Shown: piece by piece, positions 42,458-51,100 of the stretch
Layout: the number at the start of each line of letters is the position of its first letter
Position numbering within the stretch: the stretch's first letter is position 1
Source: Lentisphaerae bacterium ADurb.Bin242
GTDB lineage: Bacteria > Verrucomicrobiota > Lentisphaeria > Victivallales > UBA1829
Assembly: GCA_002069785.1 (NCBI GenBank)
Contig: MWCA01000006.1
Coordinates: forward strand, 39,685 to 103,684
Direction of reading: 5' to 3'
Length of the DNA stretch: 64,000 nt
The notes under the pieces: generated by a model
What the model was told of the DNA's origin: nothing
The model's input: only the letters and a program-made list of their open reading frames with translations
Database searches by the model: none
Program-made: the position numbers and the translations under genes

Positions 42458-44344
42458 TTGCCCGCGGCCTCCAAAGAAAATTATATTGCCGTAAGGGATG
42501 CCGTAATAAAAAGCCTTCCCGCGCCTGAGCTTGTCGGCGGCAAGAGGCGTTCCCCCCTGGCGGTCGGTATCTATTCCGGGATCGACGGAAATGCGGTTTC
42601 AAAAAAAATAATTTCACAGCTTGCGGCTTCGGGAAAATTGAAAATCGAAGAGTTTTCCAGTCTGAAAAAGGAAGACCTTTTTCAATATGATGTAGTCGTC
42701 CTGAGCGATGTTTCCAGGCTTTCAAAAACGGATGCGGGCAAGAGTGACAACAACATAAAAGAAACTGATTTTGTCACAAATATCCTTGAGTTCGTCGATT
42801 CCGGCCGCGGCCTGGTACTTGGCTGCAACTGTCTCGGCAGCAGGATTTGGGGCAAGAGCAATCTATTCCCTGAATTCATAAAGGACATTACTGAAAGAAA
42901 AGGAAAAAACCGGCTGACAAAAGAAGGTGCGCCAAACCGGATAACGGAGGGGCTGCCTCCGCTTTTTGAATGGGGAAAGGAAGACTTCTTCACTTTCAGG
43001 ACTGGAACAACGGCAACTCCGCTGATTGCCGCGTCCGATAAAAAGACGGTTCTGGCGGCAAGCCGATATCCGAGAGGCAGGGTTGTCGCATCCGGTTTGA
43101 GCTTTGCGGAAAGCGCTGATCCCGGAATGACGGGTTATAAAAAGAGCTTGCTGGAAAACTCAATATTGTGGGCAGGTTCAGGAGACCTGTACAAAACAGA
43201 TCCGGCGGTTACCCGGATGGGATTGCTCGCGGCTGTCAGAAGGGCCGAAGCGGCTGATGCAAAGGAAGACCTGGACAAATATATCCGCCTTCCCAAACCC
43301 CGGTTTGATGAAAAAATAATGTTCAGCCACATCTACAGAATGAAAACCGGGGAGCATCTCAGGAAACTTGCTGAAAATGTCAAGGACATGGGATTTGACG
43401 GCCTTATTGTCAACAGCGTTCTGAAAAAGACTTCTTATCCAAGCAAATATTATGATAAAAACGCCATGATCAGCTCCATTGATCAGCTTGATGTGTTGGT
43501 CAGGGAATGCCGGAAACTCGGACTGAAATGCGGATTCACGTTCAGTCTGTTCATGCCGTGCGCGGGCAGCCCGGCCCCGGCTGATTTTCCGCACAATATC
43601 CCCAAGGAAGATTATCTTGCAGGCAAAAAGCTCTGGCCGAAGGACTATTGGCTTTGTCCGGACTATCCCGGAATTCAGGAGCGCGGCCTGAAGGTCGTAC
43701 GGGAACAGATTGAGAAATATCATCCGGATTATATGTATATCGATTTCATAAGATATTGCGACGATTATGCCTCTTCCTGTTACTGTGAGTATTCAAGGGC
43801 CCGCAAAAAAGAATTCGCCGCGGCAAACCCGAACATGAAACCGGAAGACATAGACGCGGCCTTCGCTGAAAAAACACTGACGGAATATGCCGGAAAGTTC
43901 CATCGGCTCTGCAAAGAGCTCGGCCCGGATATCAAGACGATTCTTTACACCATGACCCCCAATGAAAGCGATGACAAATGGCTTTTCAAATATCCTGTGG
44001 ACTGGCATACAAAATATGTAAGCCGCAGTCTTGAAGGAATGTGGAAACCGATGGATACCGTCGAGAAATACACGATACGTTTCAGTGAACTGAACCGTAA
44101 AATGAACCCTGTCGCCGATTCGGAATTTCTCGCTATGATAGCCGGAAAACATGGATTTCCCGGCGAATCGTGCAAGCCTCCTGAACGCCTTGAATCCGAG
44201 ATAAAGCTCCTCTCTGCCGCATTGGATAAAATCCATGTCAAAAAAAGACTTTTCCTGTTTTATGAATACATGCACCTTGTAGATCCCGGGACGTATGAAC
44301 TCCGGGATGACTATAAGGAAATGTTCAGCAGACTGCTGAAATAA
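42458..44344 (+). pseudogene. 3' part of the amber-interrupted gene: GATase-like and glycosidase-like domains
   Basis: 628 residues from the first possible start codon (TTG) in the frame, which is open from 42395. Residues about 25-240 look like a class I GATase/ThuA-type alpha-beta domain (LAVGIYSGIDGNAVSKKI, VVLSDVSRL, GRGLVLGCNCLGSRIWG, GRVVASGLSFAES). Residues about 285-600 resemble a TIM barrel of the GHL10/DUF187 type: LRKLAENVKDMGFDGLIVN, VRECRKLGLKCGFTFSLF, and the hallmark YMYIDFIRYCDDY near 424-436, where acidic residues may act in catalysis. Alone it lacks a signal peptide and a good start, so it is probably not made independently. Confidence 0.7.
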
Positions 44345-44534
44345 GCCAAAGCCTCTTTCCGCAATCATAAAAAAGACTTGATCCGGATCGAAATTCATCA
44401 TCGGCCCCGGATTTCCTGTGCGGGTATCTTTCCGATAGGGGAAAATTTGTCGGATGGCGCTTGAAAATTAGCCGGATGACTTCCGCGAACAAAAAAAATT
44501 GCCGATTTTTTTCTCGGATGTGCTTGACAAAGGA

Positions 44535-44817
44535 AAAATGCCACCATTTTCTGCTGGCTCCGGACGGCCGGATGAGCGCCAGCGAATGCGACGGGCCGCG
44601 CTGGAACTGGTCGTGGAGTCACGGCGCAACGCTGAAAGCCGAATGCCGCACCGACGGCTGGGAATTGGATTTCCGGCTGCCGAAAACGGCGATCAACGCC
44701 GGAAAATCCTTCGGATTCACCCTCAACCGCAACCGCCACGCCGGAGGTGGGGGAAAAATTTACGGCGCCCCGGGAAGCGGGTCAGACAAGCACAATGGCG
44801 AATGGAAACCGGTCTGT
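44535..44817 (+). pseudogene. Remnant of a CBM9-like (DOMON-type) carbohydrate-binding domain
   Basis: In the frame starting near 44461 the stretch CHHFLLAPDGRMSASECDG, WNWSWSHGATLKAECRTDGWELDFRLP, AGKSFGFTLNRNRHA and NGEWKPV matches the usual order of a family 9-type module found at the C termini of secreted hydrolases. No start or upstream catalytic domain is present, and the frame runs into the 3' end of the opposite-strand thioesterase at 44818. Probably the tail of a deleted gene. Confidence 0.6.
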
Positions 44818-45180
44818 TCAGAGTTCGCGGGCTTTGGACCAGTCGATGGTTTTTTTGTCTCCGTTCTTGTCCACGGCCACAAAGACGCAGGAGGCTTCGA
44901 AGCGGCGGGTCGAGTCGACGATGACGACAATGTTGAAAGAAAAGCTGGTATTGCCGCGTTTCGGGTTGTCCGCATATACTTCCAGAATATCGCCCAGCTT
45001 GACGGGCGAATGAAATTCGACACCCGAAAATTTGCGGCTGACGATATGCTCCTCCCCCGTGTAAAGCTTGGCATAGATCGCGGCGGACTCGTCCATCAGG
45101 GAGAGCAGACGTCCTCCGAACATGTTTCCATGAATTCCAACGTCGCCGTTCAGACACATTTTCGAGGTGATTTTGAACAT
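44818..45180 (-). CDS. Acyl-CoA thioesterase, hotdog fold (YciA-like)
   Basis: 120 residues. NGDVGIHGNMFGGRLLSLMDESAA is the catalytic-helix region of the YciA/BFIT family with the Asp nucleophile/base, followed by VEFHSPVKLGDILEV. Hydrolyses acyl-CoA; chain-length preference not evident. AAGGAGG precedes the ATG. Last gene of the nine-gene minus-strand run, 16 bases after aguA. Confidence 0.87.
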   Translation of the reverse strand: MFKITSKMCLNGDVGIHGNMFGGRLLSLMDESAAIYAKLYTGEEHIVSRKFSGVEFHSPVKLGDILEVYADNPKRGNTSFSFNIVVIVDSTRRFEASCVFVAVDKNGDKKTIDWSKAREL

Positions 45181-45196
45181 GGATGCCTCCTTTTCC

Positions 45197-46258
45197 TTAC
45201 AGCGGCTGCTGCTGGCTCAGACAATGGAGGGCGCCTCCCTCCAGAATGATGTTGTAACAGTCGACCGGAAGAATCTCCCGGCCGGGAAACGCCTCCGCGA
45301 TGATCTTTTGCGCCTCCCGGTCCAGTCTGTCCTGACGGTAGGACGGGACCAGCACCGCGCCGTTGACGATCAGGAAATTCGCATAAGTGGCGGGGAGGAT
45401 TTCCTCGCGCCAGCCTTGCGGACGGATCGGCTCCGGAACGGGCAGCGGAACCACCTGCAGCGGTTTTCCGTCCGCGGTGCGCATCTTTTCCAGAGCCCGG
45501 AAATTGCGTTTCAGGGTCTCATGTCCGGGATGCGTTTTCTTTCCCGGAACGGCCAGCACGGCGTCCTCCCGGAAGAACCGGGCAAGGGTATCGATATGTC
45601 CGTCGGTGTCGTCGCCGGGCAGTCCGCTGTCGAGCCAGAGGACCTGGCGCATGCCGAGGGCGTCGCACAGCAGTTTCTCCGCCGTTTTCTCGGTGACGCC
45701 CTTGTTGCGGTTCGGGTTGAGGATCACGGAACGGGTGGTGAGCAGATCGCCTTTCCCGTTGGTTTCCAGCGCGCCTCCCTCGCAGACGAACGGAACCGGA
45801 AAACGTCTGATATCGAGAGCCCGGGCGACTTTTTCCGGAACGGCGTTGTCCTTGTCCCACGGAGGAAATTTTCCGCCCCAGGAATTGTAGAGGAAATCCA
45901 CGACGGCCCGTTTGCCATCGGAAGGCTTCCGCACGAAAACGGGACCATGGTCGCGACACCAGGTATCATTGGTCGGAATATCGAGAAATTCAACCTGTTC
46001 CAGGGCGGCGTCCTTGGAAAAAAGCAGTTCCGCGATCCGCTGATTTTCCTTCTGCGGACAGAGGATCCGCAGAAGTTCATGACGGGAAATCGCGGCCGCG
46101 AACTCCGCATAAGCCTGTTCGGTTTCCGGGAAACAACCCGGCCAGGTGCGCGGATTCAGCGGCCAGCTCAAAAATACACTTTCCTGAGGGGTCCATTCGG
46201 CCGGCATGGCGTAACCCAGTTCCCGGGGGGACTGTCCTTCGGGAAAGAAGTCAGTCAT
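45197..46258 (-). CDS. aguA: Agmatine deiminase
   Basis: Converts agmatine to N-carbamoylputrescine and ammonia. 353 residues from the ATG at 46258 (MTDFFPEGQSPRELGYAMPAEW); the frame is open further upstream but homology starts here. Conserved NDTWCRDHGPVF, WGGKFPPWDKDN, EGGALETNG, DTDGHIDTLARF and the terminal catalytic Cys in GGALHCLSQQ. It overlaps aguB by eight bases, so the two pathway steps are translationally coupled. Confidence 0.95.
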   Translation of the reverse strand: MTDFFPEGQSPRELGYAMPAEWTPQESVFLSWPLNPRTWPGCFPETEQAYAEFAAAISRHELLRILCPQKENQRIAELLFSKDAALEQVEFLDIPTNDTWCRDHGPVFVRKPSDGKRAVVDFLYNSWGGKFPPWDKDNAVPEKVARALDIRRFPVPFVCEGGALETNGKGDLLTTRSVILNPNRNKGVTEKTAEKLLCDALGMRQVLWLDSGLPGDDTDGHIDTLARFFREDAVLAVPGKKTHPGHETLKRNFRALEKMRTADGKPLQVVPLPVPEPIRPQGWREEILPATYANFLIVNGAVLVPSYRQDRLDREAQKIIAEAFPGREILPVDCYNIILEGGALHCLSQQQPL

Positions 46259-47120
46259 CGAAGCGCCTCGTGAGGTTGGAATAGGCGTCGATGCGGCGGT
46301 CGCGGAAGAAAGGCCACATTTGACGGTGCTTCTCCATGGCGTCGAAGTCGCATTCCGCGTATAGTATGGCGGTTTTGTCCGGCGGCGCAAGCGCGATGGC
46401 GTTGCCGTAGTAGTCGCAGACGAAGGAAGAGCCCCAGAACCGGGTTCCGTGCTCGGTGCCGACCCGGTTGACCGCGGCGAAATAACAGGTGTTCGCCGCG
46501 GCGTGGCCGCGCTGGACGTTGAGCCAGGCGTCGCGCTGGAGTGCGCCCAGCGATGCGGGTTCGGAGGCGATTCCCCCGATGGCGGTCGGACAGAAGATGA
46601 TCTGCGCCCCGGCGAGCGCCGTCAGGCGCGCGGCTTCCGGGAACCACTGGTCCCAGCAGACAAGGACGCCGATCGGGGCGAACTTCGTCTGAAAGGAGCG
46701 GAAGCCGAGGTCGCCCGGGGCGAAATAGAATTTTTCTTCAAAACCGGGGTCCTGCGGGATGTGCATCTTGCGGTACTTGCCCAGGCAGGTGCCGTCCGCG
46801 TCGATGATGGCGGCGGTGTTGTGGAACACCTCGCTGCCGCGCGCCTCGAACATGGGCGCCACGATGACCACACCCAGCCGCTTGGCGGCCTTGCGGAAAC
46901 GATCCGTGATTCCGCAGGGGACCGGATGGGCAAGGTTGAAGAAATCGCTGTCCTGTTTCCAGCAGAAATACTCGGTCAAAAAAAGTTCCTGGGTGCAGAT
47001 GATTTTCGCTCCGGCGGCGGCGGCCCGGCGGATCAGCCGCTCCGTGTGGGCGGCGGCCTTTTCGATTCCGCCGCGGTCCTTGTCCTGAAGCAGGGCGATC
47101 TTGAGAGTGGATGTTTTCAT
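46251..47120 (-). CDS. aguB: N-carbamoylputrescine amidase
   Basis: Nitrilase-family enzyme that hydrolyses N-carbamoylputrescine to putrescine. 289 residues with the Glu-Lys-Cys triad in CTQELFLTEYFCW, YRKMHIPQDPGFEEKFYFAPGD and GVLVCWDQWFPEAARL. The WDQWFPE context and EYFCW are typical of AguB. Shares four bases with recR (ATGA) and eight with aguA. Confidence 0.94.
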   Translation of the reverse strand: MKTSTLKIALLQDKDRGGIEKAAAHTERLIRRAAAAGAKIICTQELFLTEYFCWKQDSDFFNLAHPVPCGITDRFRKAAKRLGVVIVAPMFEARGSEVFHNTAAIIDADGTCLGKYRKMHIPQDPGFEEKFYFAPGDLGFRSFQTKFAPIGVLVCWDQWFPEAARLTALAGAQIIFCPTAIGGIASEPASLGALQRDAWLNVQRGHAAANTCYFAAVNRVGTEHGTRFWGSSFVCDYYGNAIALAPPDKTAILYAECDFDAMEKHRQMWPFFRDRRIDAYSNLTRRFDD

Positions 47121-47746
47121 TTTTCCTCCCGGTCGAAGGATGTCCGGCCGCTGAGGGCGGCGGCAATGGTGGCAGGATCGGCGTAGCTCAGGTCGGACCC
47201 GGCGGGGAGTCCCTGCGCCAGGCGGCTGATCCGGAGGGAAAAGCGGGCCAGGCGGCCGGCCAGGAAAACCGCGGTCGCCTGGCCTTCCACATCCGGGCTG
47301 AGGGCCAGGATGACTTCGCGGAAAATTCCCGATTCGAGACGTTTTTCGAGCGCGTCGAGCGAAATGGATTCAATGCCTTTTCCTTCCAGCGGGGCAAGGC
47401 GTCCTCCGAGGACGTGATACACGCCGCGGAAACTGCCGCTGGCTTCGATGCTCCGGATCTGCGGGGTGTTCTCCACAATGCAGAGGAAGGAGGCGTCGCG
47501 GACGGGCGAAGCGCAGATCGGACAGAGCGGGGTCCCTTCCGCCGTGTCGGCAAGGTTGCCGCACACGGAACAGGTCCCGACCCGTTTCTTGAGTTCGGCC
47601 AGCAGCCGGGCCAGCGCCTCCAGCTTCTCCGCATCCCAGGAGAAAAGAGACATGGCCATGCGTTCGGCGCTTCGGCGTCCGACTCCCGGAAGGGAGCGCA
47701 GAAGCTCCATGAGGTCTTCCAGTATCTTTGGATACGGATGGTTCAT
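47117..47746 (-). CDS. recR: Recombination protein RecR
   Basis: Acts with RecF/RecO in gap repair by loading RecA. 209 residues: helix-hairpin-helix (LLRSLPGVGRRSAERMA), Cys4 zinc finger (CSVCGNLADTAEGTPLCPIC), and a Toprim domain (CIVENTPQIRSIEASGSFRGVYHVLGG). GGAGA lies about 11 bases before the ATG. ybaB is 28 bases upstream, the common ybaB-recR pairing, here without dnaX. Confidence 0.95.
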   Translation of the reverse strand: MNHPYPKILEDLMELLRSLPGVGRRSAERMAMSLFSWDAEKLEALARLLAELKKRVGTCSVCGNLADTAEGTPLCPICASPVRDASFLCIVENTPQIRSIEASGSFRGVYHVLGGRLAPLEGKGIESISLDALEKRLESGIFREVILALSPDVEGQATAVFLAGRLARFSLRISRLAQGLPAGSDLSYADPATIAAALSGRTSFDREEK

Positions 47747-47774
47747 GAGATCGGTTTTCTCCGGATGAATGAAC

Positions 47775-48098
47775 TCAGGTCAGACCGGGGATGTTGAGTC
47801 CGCCGGTCGCGTCGCTGAGTTTTTTCGCACTGACTTCCTTGAATTGGATGAGAACGTTCTGGAGCGCGGCGGAGCAGGCGGCTTCGACAAGGGCGGGATT
47901 GTTGGCGGAGACCAGCGCCGGATCGATCCGGATCTGCCGGACGTTCAGGTCGCCGGACATCCGGATTTCAACGTGTCCCTCCGGATCGTTTCCGGTGATT
48001 TCGGTGCGGGAGAGATCCTCTTTCATCTGCTTCATATTTTTCTGGATCTCGGAAAACTTTTTCATGAGACCCGCCATTTCGCCCAGATTTCCAAACAT
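47775..48098 (-). CDS. ybaB: YbaB/EbfC nucleoid-associated protein
   Basis: 107 residues starting MFGNLGEMAGLMKKFSEIQKNMKQM, a small DNA-binding dimer. Conserved core GHVEIRMSGDLNVRQIRIDPALV. The start at 48098 follows GAAGGAAATCAC; the frame is open 20 codons further but homology begins here. Pairs with recR downstream. Confidence 0.93.
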   Translation of the reverse strand: MFGNLGEMAGLMKKFSEIQKNMKQMKEDLSRTEITGNDPEGHVEIRMSGDLNVRQIRIDPALVSANNPALVEAACSAALQNVLIQFKEVSAKKLSDATGGLNIPGLT

Positions 48099-48120
48099 GT
48101 GATTTCCTTCGGTTTTGTGC

Positions 48121-51100
48121 TTATTTGGTTTTGATGTCTTTTTCGAGAGCCGCGTCACGCCGGCCTCCGTAGAGGAGGGCCTTTTCGTAGGCTTTCAGAG
48201 CGGAATCCCGTTCCTTGCGTTTGAGATGAAGCCGGGCCAGGGCAAAATACGGTTCGGGCCGGTTGCCCATGTCGGCTGCGCGCCAGTAATGCCAGAGAGC
48301 CATGCCGAGGTCTCCGCTCTTTTCGGAGGCGGCACCCTGTTCCATGGCATCCTTGTATTCCTTGTCCGCGGCATCCGGGGGAACGGTCTTTGTTTGAGCC
48401 GTTTTCGGGACCTCGGGCGGCGCCTGTTTTTCTTTTACTTTTGCTTCTTCCGGGGCTTGTTTTTCTTTTGTTTTCACTTCTTCGATGAGTTTTGCGGCTG
48501 TATTCTCCCGGGCCGGCGCCGGGGTTTCGATTCCGGACACCGTTACGCTGGAGTCGGATCTTTTCCGGACCGAGGCGAGCTGGCTGGACGGAACCTTGAC
48601 AACACCGTCCTCGATGTCGGCCCGGAGCATTTTGAGTTCGGCCCTGGAACGGCGGGCGTCATAAGCGGCCACCTTGGCGGCGTCCTCGGCCTTGTCCGCG
48701 ATCTCCTTCTGCCGGACCGCCTGGACCCGGTAGACTTCAATGGAGCGGCTGAGCTTCTTCATCTCGGATTTGTAATTCAGCTGTTCCGAAAGAATCTCGT
48801 TGAGGGCGAAGTTTTTGTTCGCCAGTTCCTTGACCAGTTCGTCTTCCGAGGCATCGGCCATTTTTTTCATGTCGGCGGCAAGGTCGGCGATCCGTTTTTT
48901 CAGAAGGACTTTTTCCTCTTCGGAGAGAGCTTTCTCCAGTTGTTTTTTCAGATTGTCGATCTCCGCGGCGGACCGGGCGAGCTCCGCTTCCTGTTTGACC
49001 CTCTTTTCGGTAAGATCGCGAATGGCATACTTGAATTTCGTGTTCTCCTCGCGCTGCTGGAAGAGGAGTTCCGTATTCTTCTTGAGTTCCTCCTTGAGCC
49101 TGGCTTCGGATTCGGCGGCGTTCTTCATGACCAGTTTGGTTTCTGCTTTGGCCTCGGTGACGGCGGTTTCCGTTTGCGCCAGCTTCGCTTGAGTCGCCTT
49201 GTAGTCGGTCAGCGACTCCCGGAGGCGGGCGATATCCTCTTCCCGGGCAAGGACGATTTTCCGGACATTTTCAAGAGCCGCCTGCGTGGAGCCAAGCTTT
49301 TCCTGGAGTTTTGCAATGTTGGATTCCAGCGCGTTTTTCTGATACCCGATCCGCTTGATCTCCTGTTCCGCTTTCGCTCTGGCCGCTTTCATGTCGGCAT
49401 ATTCTTTTTCGGTCGGAAGAGTCGCTTTCATCGTTTCAATTTCTTTTTCAAGACGGGTTTTCTCTGCCGCGGTTTCCTGTACGCCGTTCCGTGCGACGGT
49501 CAGTTCCCGGTTGACGTCAAGGAGGGTTTTCTCCCGCGCCGCAAGCAATTTCCGGGCGGCGGCCAATTCGCTTCCGGCCGTGGCCAGCTGCGCTTTTGCG
49601 GCGGTCAATTCGCTTCCGGCCGCGGCCAGCTGCGCTTTGGCAGCGGTCAATTCCGATCCGGCGTCCGAAGCGGATTTTCTGGAACCGGCCAGATCCGTTT
49701 CGGACACGGTCAGCCGTGTCTTGGCGGAGGCCAGCTCCGTGTTGACCGCAGCCACCGTGTTTTTCGAGTCGGCCAGTTCTTTTTCGGAGGAGGCCAGCCG
49801 TGTTTTCAGCGTATTCAGTTCTTGCGTGCGAAGCGTGAGGTCCTGTTTTGCGGCGGCCAATTCTTTTTCGTGGGTCGCGAGAGACGTTTTCGCGGCAGCC
49901 AATTCTTTTTCGGTATCTTCCAGCTTCGGCGCGGCGGCAGCCAGAATCTTCTCTTTTGCGGACAACGTTTCCTGAACGGTGTTCCGTTCTTTTTCAGAAG
50001 ACTCCAGGCGGGTTTTCAGGGCGGCCGTTTCTTTTTCCTGGGAGGCAAGGGTGGACTTCGTGACGTTCAACTCCTGTTCGCGGGCGCCGATGGTCGCTTT
50101 CGCGGCGGCCAGTTCTTTTTCCTGGGAGGCAAGAGCCGTTTTCGTGGTTGCGAGTTCCTGTTCGCGGACACCGATGGCCGCTTTCGCGGCGGCCAGTTCC
50201 TTTTCATGAGAGGCAAGGGTGGACTTTGTGACGTTCAATTCCTGTTCGCGGGCATCGATGGCCGCTTTCGCGGCGGTCAGTTCTTTCACATGGGAAGCCA
50301 GAGCCGCTTTCGTGGTTGCGAGTTCCTGTTCGCGCGTGTGGAGGGTTGCTTTCGCGGCAGTCAATTCTTTGGCCGTGTCATCCAGTTTCGGAGCGGTCGA
50401 GGTCAGAATTTTTTCCTTGGCGGTCAGATTCTCCTTTGCGGCGGCGAGTTCCTGTTCACGCGTGTGGAGGGCTGTTTTTGCGGCGGCGAGTTCCTGTTCG
50501 CGCGTGTGGAGGGCTGCTTTCGCGGCGGCGGATTCTTTTTCATTGGAAACAAGGGCTGCTTTTGCGGCGGTGAGTTCTTTTTCATTGGAAACAAGGGACG
50601 CTTTCGCGGCGGTCAGTTCCTTTTCGGAAGCGGACAGCCGGGATTGGAGCATCGACAGTTCTTTCCCGGAAGATGCCAGACGGTTCCGGGCGGTGTCCAG
50701 TTCGCTTTTCACGGTTTCAAGATTTTTTTGAAGCACGGTTTTCTGGATGGCATCCTGCTTCAAGGCGGCCAGTTCTTTTTCCAGGGCGGGGGGGACGACT
50801 TCCCTGACCGTCACCGGAATGGAATTCAACCGGGCGATTTCCGCTTCCAGCCGGGTTTTTTCCGTGGAAAGGGTCTGTGCCTGTTTTTCCGAGGCCGCGA
50901 GCTTCTCGTTCAGCGTTTTGATCTCGCCGGTCAGCGTCGCCAGCTTCGTGGCGGGAGAGGTGTCCTTGTTGGAGAGGGCGATCAGCTGGTTTTTCAGCCG
51001 TTCGATCTCCGATTTCATGCCGCTGTTGGCAAGCGAGAGTTCCGCAGAGGATTTTTCCGCGATGATCAGCTTGGACTTCAACTGTGCCAGTTCCTCGGTC

